From positions 372,001 through 436,000 of the forward strand of contig NZ_BNAQ01000003.1 in the NCBI RefSeq assembly GCF_014653575.1: a stretch of DNA of 64,000 nucleotides. Reading direction: 5' to 3'. The notes under the pieces were generated by a model. The model had not been told where the DNA came from and searched no databases. It was given only the letters and a program-made list of their open reading frames with translations. The stretch comes from Sphingomonas glacialis. Its GTDB lineage: Bacteria; Pseudomonadota; Alphaproteobacteria; Sphingomonadales; Sphingomonadaceae. Made by a program: the position numbers and the translations under genes. Positions 56,886 to 64,000 of the stretch are shown here, piece after piece (position 1 is the stretch's first letter; every line of letters starts with the position of its first letter).

Positions 56886-57334
56886 GCAAGCCGCCGCCCC
56901 CGCGCTACAAGATCGTCGAGCGCGACGGGCGGCTCCTCACGATCGACACCTGGGCCACGCAAGCGCCGGACCCGCCGCCGCAGCGTCGCGCGGACTTGAT
57001 CGCGCCGGGTGACGCGCTCGGCGCGCCGCTCGTTGCCGCGCTGTTCCGGGTCCGCGATGCGCAGGGCCGACGGTTGCTGACAACCTCGCCGAATTGGGAC
57101 CGCAAGGGGCCGCGCGTGATTGCGCTGTCGTCCACAGGCGAGCGCCGCATCGCCGCGCTAGGGCTGCTGAGCATCGGCGTGATGCTCGTCCTGTTGCTGG
57201 TGGCGCTGATCGATCTCGAATGGCTGCTGCCGATCGTCGTGGTCGTGGTCGTGCTGGCGGGCGCGATCTCGAGCAGCCGCACCAGCCTGGTCACCCGCTG
57301 GCTCGACTCGCTCGGCGAGGAGACGTCGCGCTAA
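56882..57334 (+). CDS. Conserved small membrane protein, function unknown
   Basis: The 150-residue protein has a proline-rich N-terminus (KPPPPRYKIVERDGRLLTIDTW) and two close membrane helices (LGLLSIGVMLVLLLVALIDLEW, LLPIVVVVVVLAGAI). I do not recognise a family. ATGA overlap with the upstream acetyltransferase suggests cotranslation. It is the last gene of the group before the P450 promoter region. Confidence 0.75.
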   Translation: MSKPPPPRYKIVERDGRLLTIDTWATQAPDPPPQRRADLIAPGDALGAPLVAALFRVRDAQGRRLLTTSPNWDRKGPRVIALSSTGERRIAALGLLSIGVMLVLLLVALIDLEWLLPIVVVVVVLAGAISSSRTSLVTRWLDSLGEETSR

Positions 57335-57355
57335 GCTCTTCCCAGCGCTCGACTC

Positions 57356-57379
57356 CTTACTTATACCGATGTCAGTAAG
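57356..57379. promoter_or_regulatory. 24-bp palindrome in front of the P450 gene, TetR-type operator candidate
   Basis: CTTACT and AGTAAG flank a partly symmetric centre (TATACCGATGTC). Sixteen of 24 positions are self-complementary. It is one base before the AGGAG ribosome site of the P450 gene, which would put it over the transcription start. Its layout and its ATACCG core resemble operators of TetR-family repressors. No regulator gene is adjacent. Confidence 0.5.
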
Positions 57380-57392
57380 CAGGAGCGCGACG

Positions 57393-58766
57393 ATGCCCTA
57401 CGCCCATACCTTCAAAGCCAATCCGCATTGGCTGCCGCGGCAGAAGAGCACCGCCATTCGCGACATTCCCGGCGAGGACGGGCTGCCCTTTGTCGGCAAC
57501 ACCTTCCGAATGCTCAAGGATCCGGTGCGCTTCGGGCGCCACATGATCGACAGTTATGGCCCGGTGTTCCGCAACAATGCGTTTGGCGGGCCGACCGTCA
57601 GCTTGATCGGTCCCGAGGCCAACGAACTCGTCCTGTTCGACCGCGACCGCGTCTTCTCCTCGGAGCAGGGCTGGGGGCCGTTGCTCAACCTGCTCTTCCC
57701 GCGCGGGTTGATGTTGATGGATTTCGACAAGCACCGCGCCGACCGCCGCGTGATGTCGGTCGCGTTCAAGCCCGAGCCGATGCGGCATTATGCCGAGACG
57801 CTCGACATTGGCATCGCGCGCACCGTGGCGGACTGGGGCAACCAGCCGATGCGCTTCTATGATGCGATCAAGGAGTTGACGCTCGATCTCGCCGCCGAGA
57901 GCTTTCTCGGCATGCCGCTCGGCCCCGAGGCGACGCGGATCAACCAGGCGTTCGTCGATGAGGTGCAGGCCTCGATCACCCCGATCCGCGTGCCGCTGCC
58001 GGGCTCGCAGATGCGCAAGGGCGTGCGCGCGCGGGCCTATCTGATCGACCTGTTCGAACGCGAGATCCCGGCGCGGCGGGCAGGCGCGGGGCAGGACTTC
58101 TTCTCGCAATTCTGCCGCGCGACCGACGATGATGGCCTGCCGCTCGCCGCCGATGCGATCGCCGACCACATGAACTTCCTGATGATGGCGGCGCACGACA
58201 CGATCACATCGTCGGCGACGAGCCTCGTCATGCTGCTTGGGCGCAACCCCGAATGGCAGGAGAAGCTGCGCGCCGAGATCGCCGAGCTCGGCCGCAACGA
58301 TGCGGGCGGGCTGCCCTATGGCCAGCTCGATCGGCTGGTGCTGACCGACATGGCGTTCAAGGAATCGCTGCGGCTGATCCCGCCCGTCCCCTCCTTGCCA
58401 CGCCGCGCGGTGAAACCGTTCGATTTCGGCGGCTTTCATATTCCGGCGGGGACGACGGTGAGCGTCAGCGTCGCTTATACGCATACCATGCCCGACCTGT
58501 GGCCCGATCCGCTGCGCTTCGACCCGCTGCGTTTTACGCCGGAGGCGGTGCGCGCACGGCACAAATATGCGTGGGTCCCGTTCGGCGGCGGTGCACATAT
58601 GTGTCTCGGGCTGCATTTCGCGACGATGCAGATCCGCATCCTCATCGCGCATCTGCTCAGCCGTTATCGCATCGAGCTCGATGCTGGGGCGGGTGATGTC
58701 TGGCAGGCCTGGCCGATCCCGCGGCCGAAGGATGGGTTGCCGTTGCGGTTTGTCCCGCTGGGGTGA
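57393..58766 (+). CDS. Cytochrome P450
   Basis: The 457-residue protein has the haem motif FGGGAHMCLGLHFA (Cys404), the ExxR motif FKESLRL, and the oxygen-binding I-helix AAHDTITSSA. The start at 57393 has AGGAG (57381-57385) seven bases upstream. The N-terminus LPRQKSTAIRDIPGEDGLPFVGNT lacks a membrane anchor. No ferredoxin or reductase gene is adjacent. The sequence pattern is close to bacterial CYP120/retinoid- or sterol-type P450s rather than CYP101. The substrate is unknown. Confidence 0.92.
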   Translation: MPYAHTFKANPHWLPRQKSTAIRDIPGEDGLPFVGNTFRMLKDPVRFGRHMIDSYGPVFRNNAFGGPTVSLIGPEANELVLFDRDRVFSSEQGWGPLLNLLFPRGLMLMDFDKHRADRRVMSVAFKPEPMRHYAETLDIGIARTVADWGNQPMRFYDAIKELTLDLAAESFLGMPLGPEATRINQAFVDEVQASITPIRVPLPGSQMRKGVRARAYLIDLFEREIPARRAGAGQDFFSQFCRATDDDGLPLAADAIADHMNFLMMAAHDTITSSATSLVMLLGRNPEWQEKLRAEIAELGRNDAGGLPYGQLDRLVLTDMAFKESLRLIPPVPSLPRRAVKPFDFGGFHIPAGTTVSVSVAYTHTMPDLWPDPLRFDPLRFTPEAVRARHKYAWVPFGGGAHMCLGLHFATMQIRILIAHLLSRYRIELDAGAGDVWQAWPIPRPKDGLPLRFVPLG

Positions 58767-59181
58767 GGTGACGCGATTGAGCGCCCGCTAGATTCGTCGA
58801 GCCGGGGGGCGTTCGACCTCGATCGCGATCGGCTGCACGGGCGCGACGCGACAGTGTCCCGATCACCGTATCGTCGTGGTATGCCCGTGATTGGCCGGAA
58901 CGGCACGACCAGGCGCGGCAGACCGCAATCTCCGACGATTGCCCCAGGACGAGGCGACGGCATCGCCTGGGGCCGGCACGGCGTGGTGGGAGGCCCATTT
59001 CGACTGCGCGTCTCGCACTAACTGCTGATTCGCCGCGACCAGCGCGCGCCCGTCCCTGTGTCGTCCGGCGTGACTCCAAACCGATGCCAGCCTGGCTGTG
59101 AGCGCACCAGACAGCGACGCACATCGTCTGCTGACGCGACGGACGAAAACCACCCGTTGTTCTAAAATCTAGTCTGAAACG
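58767..59181. other. 415-bp stretch without a supported gene
   Basis: Between the P450 stop and the tRNA-Gly terminator I see no convincing reading frame. Possible minus-strand frames (96 and 183 residues) are Arg-rich with no ribosome site or domain. It could be a decayed gene or a long leader; no repeat or RNA structure is clear. Confidence 0.5.
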
Positions 59182-59200
59182 AAAAAAGGCCCGAAGGCCT
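59182..59200 (-). terminator. Rho-independent terminator of tRNA-Gly
   Basis: On the minus strand AGGCC-TTCG-GGCCT is followed immediately by TTTTT. This stable UUCG-type hairpin lies about 27 bp past the tRNA gene and should end its transcript. Confidence 0.8.
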
Positions 59201-59227
59201 GTGATCATGTTTTCCCTAAAGGAAAAC

Positions 59228-59302
59228 TGGAGCGGGCGAAGGGATTCGAACCCTCGACCCCAACCTTGGCAAGGTTGTGCTCTACCCCTGAGCTACGCCC
59301 GC
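59228..59302 (-). tRNA. tRNA-Gly, anticodon GCC
   Basis: A 75-nt gene with acceptor GCGGGCG/CGCCCGC, encoded CCA, and anticodon loop CTTGCCAAG between CAAC/GTTG stems, giving anticodon GCC (codons GGC/GGU). The T arm has GGTTCGAATCC. Confidence 0.97.
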
Positions 59303-59378
59303 TCTGGCGTTTACGGCCCAATCAGTCGTTGACTGGGCGGGTAAGGTGGCGGGCTCTAACAGCGACTTTCATACTCGG

Positions 59379-59424
59379 CAACCCCTTATCGCGATTGCGT
59401 GCAGATCGTTTGATAAAAGGGTTG
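59379..59424. repeat. Inverted repeat of unknown function between tRNA-Gly and the thioredoxin gene
   Basis: CAACCCCTTATC (59379-59390) is nearly the inverse of GATAAAAGGGTTG (59412-59424), with one extra A in the right arm and a 21-base spacer. It is richer in AT than its surroundings and lies in the 178-bp gap upstream of the thioredoxin gene. It may be an operator or a leader structure of the thioredoxin mRNA. Confidence 0.5.
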
Positions 59425-59480
59425 GCTTCGTACGCTGAGCGCCCACATAAGGCGCACAGCACACAAGATTGGAGCGACAC

Positions 59481-60392
59481 TTGGCCACCCTGGGAATGAG
59501 CGCTGCAGAACGCGACGCGGTGGAGAGCTTCCGCCGCGATGTCGTCGAGCCGTCGATGACCAAGCTCGTCGTGATCGATTTCTGGGCGGAGTGGTGCGGG
59601 CCGTGCAAGGCGCTGACGCCGCTGCTCGAGAAGGTCGCCGCGGCCTATGCCGACAAGGGTGTGCTGCTCGCCAAGATCGACACCGACAAGAATCAGTTCA
59701 TCGCCGCGCAATTCCAGATCAAGTCGATCCCGACGGTTTATGCGATGTTCCAGGGGCAGCTCGTCGCCGACCTGACGCCCGCGCGTACCGAGACGCAGTT
59801 GCGGACGATGCTCGACCAGCTGCTCAAGCAATTGCCGCTCGAAAGCGAGGCGGCGAGCCTCGAGGCCGAACTCGAGCCGCTGATCGCGATGGGCGAGCAA
59901 GTGCTCGTCGAAGGCGATGCCGAGCGCGCAGTGAGCGTGTTTGCGCAATTGAGCGAGATGGCGCCCGAGCATCCTGCGGTACTGTCGGGCATGGTCCGCG
60001 CGCTGGTCGCCGCGGGGCAGACCGACGAGGCCGAGGCGGCGATTGCGGCGCTTCCCGAGGAGATCGCCAAGCTTCCCGAGATCGAGCGTGCGCACACTGC
60101 GCTGGCGCTGGCGCGCGAAGTGCAGCCGGTCGATGATCTTGCGGGCCTCGCCGCCGAAGTTGCCGCCAACCCCGAGAATTTCGACAAGCGCTTCGAGCTC
60201 GCTGGCGGCCAGATGGCGGCGGGCGACCGCGATGCGGCGGCCGATACGCTGCTCGCGATGATCGCGGCCGACCGGACATGGAACGAGGGCGCCGCGCGGA
60301 CGCAATTGCTCAAGATCTTCGAGGTCGTTGGGCTCGAGGATCCGTGGGTCTCGGCGCAGCGGCGCAAGCTTTCGGCGATCCTGTTCGGATGA
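59481..60392 (+). CDS. Thioredoxin-TPR chaperone (CnoX/YbbN family)
   Basis: The 303-residue protein joins a thioredoxin domain (WAEWCGPCK, Cys39 and Cys42) to a C-terminal TPR region (residues 125-300). CnoX/YbbN proteins hold chlorine- or heat-damaged proteins and pass them to GroEL. This one keeps both active-site cysteines, as in Caulobacter, unlike the SxxC of E. coli. TTG 59481 is preferred because GGAG lies six bases upstream; ATG 59496 is the alternative. Confidence 0.88.
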   Translation: MATLGMSAAERDAVESFRRDVVEPSMTKLVVIDFWAEWCGPCKALTPLLEKVAAAYADKGVLLAKIDTDKNQFIAAQFQIKSIPTVYAMFQGQLVADLTPARTETQLRTMLDQLLKQLPLESEAASLEAELEPLIAMGEQVLVEGDAERAVSVFAQLSEMAPEHPAVLSGMVRALVAAGQTDEAEAAIAALPEEIAKLPEIERAHTALALAREVQPVDDLAGLAAEVAANPENFDKRFELAGGQMAAGDRDAAADTLLAMIAADRTWNEGAARTQLLKIFEVVGLEDPWVSAQRRKLSAILFG

Positions 60393-61015
60393 CGATCACG
60401 CGGCTCTCGATCTTCCCGCTGCCGGGCGCGTTGCTGTTTCCGGGCATGCATCTCCCGCTGCACATCTTCGAGCCGCGCTATCGCGCGATGATCTCGGACG
60501 CGATGGCACGTGACCGGCGGATCGGCATGGTCCAGCCGCGCCCCAACGTGCCGGCGCGGCCCGACAAGCCACCGCTGTTCGAGATCGGCTGCGTCGGCAA
60601 GATCGCCGAGTTCGAGGCGAGCGAGGACGGGCGCTACAATCTCATCCTCGAGGGGCTGTCGCTGTTCCGCATCGTGCGCGAACTCGACGTGACGACGGCG
60701 TTCCGCCAGGTTGAGGCCGAGCTGATCCCGGGGCCAAGCGAGCCCGAGATCCTCTCGCTGTCGCGCCGCTCGGCGCTCGAGAGCGAATCGCGCGCCTTCG
60801 CCGATGCGCAGGGCTATGCGGTCGATTGGGATGCGGTGACGCGGCTCGACGACGAGGCTTTGGTCAACGGCATCGCGCAGATCGCGCCCTTCGACGTGGC
60901 GGCGAAGCAAGCGCTGCTCGAGGCGGGGCGGATCGAGGATCGCGCCGAGCTGATCATCCAGCTGATGCAGTTCTTCGGGCGGCACGACGGCGAGGATTCG
61001 GTGACGCTGCAATGA
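60389..61015 (+). CDS. Lon N-terminal (substrate-binding) domain protein
   Basis: The 208-residue protein is only the LON substrate-binding domain: RLSIFPLPGALLFPGMHLPLHIFEPRYRAM and VGKIAEFEASEDGRYNLILEGLSLFRIV, with no ATPase or protease part. It overlaps the thioredoxin gene by 4 bp (ATGA). Its role is unknown; the pairing with a redox chaperone suggests protein quality control. Confidence 0.92.
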   Translation: MTITRLSIFPLPGALLFPGMHLPLHIFEPRYRAMISDAMARDRRIGMVQPRPNVPARPDKPPLFEIGCVGKIAEFEASEDGRYNLILEGLSLFRIVRELDVTTAFRQVEAELIPGPSEPEILSLSRRSALESESRAFADAQGYAVDWDAVTRLDDEALVNGIAQIAPFDVAAKQALLEAGRIEDRAELIIQLMQFFGRHDGEDSVTLQ

Positions 61016-61356
61016 AGGACGCCGCGAAGCGCAAGGGTCGCGCCGGTGGGGCTGCGATGATGTTGGGCATGTTCTTCGCGACGCTGTTCGACCCGAAAAA
61101 GGCAGCGGCGAATCGGCAACGAGAGCGATCGGATCGCGCCTACGGCCGTCGATTTGGAAAAGCCGCCTCGAACGCCCTAAAGAGCCCGCCCTTAGGGGAG
61201 GTGGCCGCCGTTCGCTTTGAAACGGTCACGCGCTTGATCCAACGTCTCAGGCTTCGCTGGCAGGACAAATCGTGCGGGATCGATCGTCGCACCGCGAACC
61301 GAAACGAGGTCGCCGCCGCCAAAGGTCAGCGCGGTGCCCCCGTGCAGGATCCGTGA
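61012..61356 (+). CDS. Doubtful small ORF coupled to the Lon-domain gene
   Basis: This 114-residue frame starts with ATGA overlapping the Lon-domain stop, suggesting coupling. It has a basic N-terminus and a short hydrophobic stretch (GGAAMMLGMFFATLF). The last 55 codons are antisense to the exported-protein gene and look like run-on. No family is recognised; it may not be expressed. Confidence 0.3.
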   Translation: MKDAAKRKGRAGGAAMMLGMFFATLFDPKKAAANRQRERSDRAYGRRFGKAASNALKSPPLGEVAAVRFETVTRLIQRLRLRWQDKSCGIDRRTANRNEVAAAKGQRGAPVQDP

Positions 61357-61893
61357 CATCTGGGTCGCAAACGCTGATTTGCCCATCATCGGGTTCAGCT
61401 TGATCGACATATCGAATTGCGCGGCCATCGCCTTTCCAAGTTCGGCGAGCGCTGGATCGTCGCTGACCACTGCCACCGCCCTGGGCGAGCGTTTTTGATC
61501 CTGCCCGACGAAGAAATAGGCCTTTCCAGTCCTCCCGCCTACTACGGCAGTCCCATGCTCTTGGACCAAGATGCTGGGCTGCTGCGCCATCGCGTTCTTC
61601 AACTCGGGATGCGCCGTAAACATTGCGTCGAGCGTCTCGGCCATGATGGCCGCCACATCGCCGAGTCGGTCCACAGCAGGCCCAGTGGGGGTTTCCAGAA
61701 CGAGATAGCCTTCGCCAGAAAGCGTGAGAAAATAAGCCGCTTGGCCCATGACTTTGCCGCGCACATTGCCGTTAGCAGCGACCTCTACCTGCATTTCGAA
61801 GGGCGCGCCCGAAGCACGATAGACAGCGGTCGTGTCAGCCCAAGCCGGGACGGAAAGGGAAAGTGTCATCACGCAAAACAACTGCCGCAGCAT
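61192..61893 (-). CDS. Exported protein of unknown function
   Basis: The 233-residue protein has a clear signal peptide (LRQLFCVMTLSLSVPAWA) and a beta-rich mature part with no recognised domain (FEMQVEVAANGNVRGKVMGQAAYFLTLSGEGYLVLE). GC content and codon use look slightly lower than in neighbouring genes, which might mean acquisition. It is downstream of ubiH by 11 bp on the same strand, so it may share its transcript. Confidence 0.7.
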   Translation of the reverse strand: MLRQLFCVMTLSLSVPAWADTTAVYRASGAPFEMQVEVAANGNVRGKVMGQAAYFLTLSGEGYLVLETPTGPAVDRLGDVAAIMAETLDAMFTAHPELKNAMAQQPSILVQEHGTAVVGGRTGKAYFFVGQDQKRSPRAVAVVSDDPALAELGKAMAAQFDMSIKLNPMMGKSAFATQMSRILHGGTALTFGGGDLVSVRGATIDPARFVLPAKPETLDQARDRFKANGGHLP

Positions 61894-61904
61894 CGGGGCC
61901 TCCG

Positions 61905-63122
61905 CTAAACCGTAATCCCCTGCAGCAGCTTCGGCACATCTCCGCTCTCGCCGCGCGCCTCGGCGATGAAGCGGCGCTTGAGCGGCGGTACCCGCTGCAC
62001 CGCCGACAGACCCATCCGCCGCACCGCATTGGCGGTCTTTCCGGGAATCCCGAACAGCCGCGTCAGGCCGTCGGTCGCAACCGATACCATCAAGGTATCG
62101 AGGCTGCGCCAGCGATCATAGCGCGCGAGCAATTGCGGATCGCCGAGATCGAGCCCCGAGCGCTTGCCCTCGACCAGCACCTCGACCAGCGTCGCGACGT
62201 CGCGGAAGCCGACATTGACGCCCTGGCCCGCGATTGGATGGATCCCGTGCGCAGCGTCCCCGACCAATGCGAGCCGGTCGGACACGATCTTCGCGGCGTG
62301 ATGGAATCCGAGCGGATAGCTCATCCGATGGCCAAGCGGCCCGAGCTTGCCGAGAAACCCGCCGATTCGCTTGTCGGCCTCGGCGAGCCAGCCGCGGTCG
62401 GATAGCTTCATCATCCCCGGCGCCTGGTCATGCGTCACCGACCAGACGATGCACGAGCGATGCCCCTGCTCGTCGTCGTTGAGCGGCAGGATCGCGAAGG
62501 GGCCGTCGGGATAGAAGATCTCGAACGCGATGTTCTCGTGGGAATGTTCGTGATGCAGCGAGGTGACGATCGCGGCATTGTCGTAGGTCCAGCGCGCGAC
62601 GCGCAGGCCTGCGGCTTCACGCGTCGGCGAATTGCGGCCCTCGGCGGCGATCAGCAGCGGGGCCTTTATGACGGCTCCCGAATCGAGCGTGACGGTGACG
62701 CCCGCGGCGCCGCGATCGATCGAGACCGCGCGCGTCTGCATCCGCACGTCGACATTCGCGGCAGATGACGCCGCTTCGAACAGCGTCGCACGCAGCTTGC
62801 GATTCTCGACCATATGGCCGAGCGCGCCGTCGCCCGGCTCGGGCTCGAAATCGAGCGCGCCGGGTTCCAGCCCGTCGCTCACGCGGATTCCCTGGATCGG
62901 GCAGGCGAAGGGCGCGAGCCGGTCGGCGACGCCGATCGCTTGCAGCATCCGCCACGGCGCGCCGGCAATCGCCGAGGCGCGCCCGTCGAAACCGGCGGCG
63001 AGAATCACCGCGGGATCGGCAATGTCGATGACGATGGCGGTGAGTCCATGCGTGTCGAGCGCCACGGCGAGCGCGCTGCCGACGAGTCCGCCGCCGAGGA
63101 TGATGACGTCTGCTGTATCCAT
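61905..63122 (-). CDS. ubiH: UbiH/UbiF-family FAD-dependent ubiquinone hydroxylase
   Basis: The 405-residue flavoprotein monooxygenase has the FAD motif VIILGGGLVGSALAVAL, a DG/SAAEG-like region (LLIAAEGRNSPTREAAG) and the second FAD motif LALVGDAAHGIHPIAGQGVNVGFRDV. It adds hydroxyl groups to the quinone ring in ubiquinone synthesis. It is divergent from ftsK, 114 bp apart. Which ring position is hydroxylated cannot be told by eye. Confidence 0.93.
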   Translation of the reverse strand: MDTADVIILGGGLVGSALAVALDTHGLTAIVIDIADPAVILAAGFDGRASAIAGAPWRMLQAIGVADRLAPFACPIQGIRVSDGLEPGALDFEPEPGDGALGHMVENRKLRATLFEAASSAANVDVRMQTRAVSIDRGAAGVTVTLDSGAVIKAPLLIAAEGRNSPTREAAGLRVARWTYDNAAIVTSLHHEHSHENIAFEIFYPDGPFAILPLNDDEQGHRSCIVWSVTHDQAPGMMKLSDRGWLAEADKRIGGFLGKLGPLGHRMSYPLGFHHAAKIVSDRLALVGDAAHGIHPIAGQGVNVGFRDVATLVEVLVEGKRSGLDLGDPQLLARYDRWRSLDTLMVSVATDGLTRLFGIPGKTANAVRRMGLSAVQRVPPLKRRFIAEARGESGDVPKLLQGITV

Positions 63123-63236
63123 ACGTGCTGCTGTAGCGCCTCGGCCGGGCGCTCGCCAGCCCGCAAAGTCTTGACGGCGGAGCCGCCGCGCGCGATGAAT
63201 CCGCAGCACAGACAGCGAACATCGGGACAAGAGATC

Positions 63237-64000
63237 ATGGCGAGCCGCGCGCAGCCACCCTTATGGCGTGAGACCGTCAAGGCCGGCGCCGTGCGCAGCG
63301 GCGCATTGCTTGCCGCGATCACGCTCGTCGTGCTGGTCGTTTTGCTCGTCGTCGCGGTCGCGAGCTATCATGCGAGCGACCCGTCGCTCAACACCGCCTC
63401 TGGCGCCGCCGCGCGCAACTGGCTCGGCAAGCCGGGTGCGCTGGTCGCCGATGGCGCATTCTGGCTGCTGGGACCCGGCTTCCTGCTGGTGTTGCCGACG
63501 GCGGTGCTGGTCGCGCTGCGGCTATGGCGCGGCGTCCCGGTCGGGCGTTGGCGGTTGATGTTTGGCGCATCGCTTGGCGGTGTCGCGTTGATCGGGACGG
63601 CGTTCGCGCTGATCTGGGCGGCGGCGGTGCAAGTGCTGCCGGCGGGTTATGGCGGCGCGGTCGGGCTCGGGCTGGCCGACGTGCTGCGCGCGTTGATCGG
63701 CTTGCTGCCCAATCCCAACGCGGTGTTGTGGACGACGCGCGGGATCGCGGTGGTGCTCGGGTTCGCCGGGCTCGCGCTGTGGGCGTACAGCTTTACGATC
63801 GACGTCAGCGAGCGTGCGCCGCGGATCGCGCGCGAACCCAAGCGGCTGACCGATCAGCGGCGCGACCGTGACGAGGAGACGGACGACGAAGTCTTCGCGC
63901 CCGAGCCGACCCCGCGCAAGCTGTCGATGCCGCGTGCGCTTGCGAGCCCCGATGTCCGCCCCGGCCCGGTGATCGCCGACCGCGCGATGACGCCGGTGAC
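63237..64000 (+). CDS. ftsK: DNA translocase FtsK, N-terminal part (cut by window edge)
   Basis: The first 254 codons show the FtsK membrane domain: helix 1 (SGALLAAITLVVLVVLLVVAVASY), then the conserved HASDPSLNTASG loop, and three further hydrophobic helices, then a charged linker (RRDRDEETDDEVFAPEPTP). FtsK couples chromosome segregation to septation. The motor and gamma domains lie outside the window. The reading frame remains open at the right edge. Confidence 0.9.
   Translation, partial: MASRAQPPLWRETVKAGAVRSGALLAAITLVVLVVLLVVAVASYHASDPSLNTASGAAARNWLGKPGALVADGAFWLLGPGFLLVLPTAVLVALRLWRGVPVGRWRLMFGASLGGVALIGTAFALIWAAAVQVLPAGYGGAVGLGLADVLRALIGLLPNPNAVLWTTRGIAVVLGFAGLALWAYSFTIDVSERAPRIAREPKRLTDQRRDRDEETDDEVFAPEPTPRKLSMPRALASPDVRPGPVIADRAMTPV

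Noticed and set aside
58657..59208. A 183-residue minus-strand frame after the P450 gene
   Set aside because: It overlaps the P450 3' end, is Arg-rich, has no ribosome site and no family.

Overview
The window is high-GC, densely coded chromosomal DNA from an alphaproteobacterium, most likely Sphingomonas or a close relative. Evidence: the ubiH/ftsK arrangement, CrtZ carotenoid hydroxylase, a COQ9-family protein, a RibBA-like protein with a decayed GTP cyclohydrolase half, class I lysyl-tRNA synthetase, an Alph_Pro_TM (TIGR02186) protein beside TauE/SafE, and many 4-bp ATGA/GTGA/TTGA stop-start overlaps. No rRNA, prophage, transposase, CRISPR array or plasmid function was seen. This looks like core genome with short repeat elements, not a mobile island.

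Layout. 1-2.5 kb: type III polyketide synthase, SAM methyltransferase and FAD oxidoreductase (cut by the window edge), an apparent lipid/polyketide operon. 2.6-8.9 kb: tRNA-Leu(GAG), MATE exporter, zinc-ribbon protein, then ftsE-ftsX-ydcF-plsC, a palindromic repeat and tyrA. 9-12.7 kb: Tat-type amine oxidase, then metX-GNAT-metW. 12.8-18.3 kb: single-domain receiver facing an HWE histidine kinase, ssb, feoAB, COQ9. 18.3-24.6 kb: EamA transporter, Old Yellow Enzyme, TIGR02186-TauE pair, and an NfrB-like glycosyltransferase overlapping a probable outer-membrane barrel gene. 24.7-32.9 kb: a giant alpha-2-macroglobulin gene followed by pbpC. 32.9-40.9 kb: RcnB-like protein, BamE lipoprotein, cytochrome bc1 chaperone, DUF177, SixA, DinG-type helicase, Uma2 protein, LysRS-I. 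41-45 kb: NhaA, HDAC-family deacetylase, MASE1-PAS-GGDEF diguanylate cyclase. 45-50.5 kb: etfBA, sucC, crtZ, TauE/SafE, prs. 50.6-57.3 kb: gltX, tonB with a Zur-like operator, then ribD-ribE-ribBX-ribH with small neighbours. 57.4-64 kb: cytochrome P450 behind a 24-bp palindrome, tRNA-Gly(GCC), thioredoxin-TPR chaperone, Lon N-domain protein, an orphan exported protein, ubiH and the start of ftsK.

Functional threads. Envelope: FtsEX, PlsC, A2M/PBP1C, BamE, TonB and the Nfr-like pair. Metal: FeoAB, the Zur-like box at tonB, RcnB-like protein. Respiration and quinone: COQ9, UbiH, ETF, bc1 chaperone. Flavin supply: the rib operon, next to many flavin users. Signalling: HWE kinase plus receiver, and a diguanylate cyclase. 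The most interesting points are the type III PKS operon, the Zur-like operator at tonB, the palindrome at the P450 gene, the reduced NfrB system, and a repeat element that supplies the 5' coding end of pbpC. No clearly undescribed multi-gene system was identified; all assignments are from reading motifs, without database searches.
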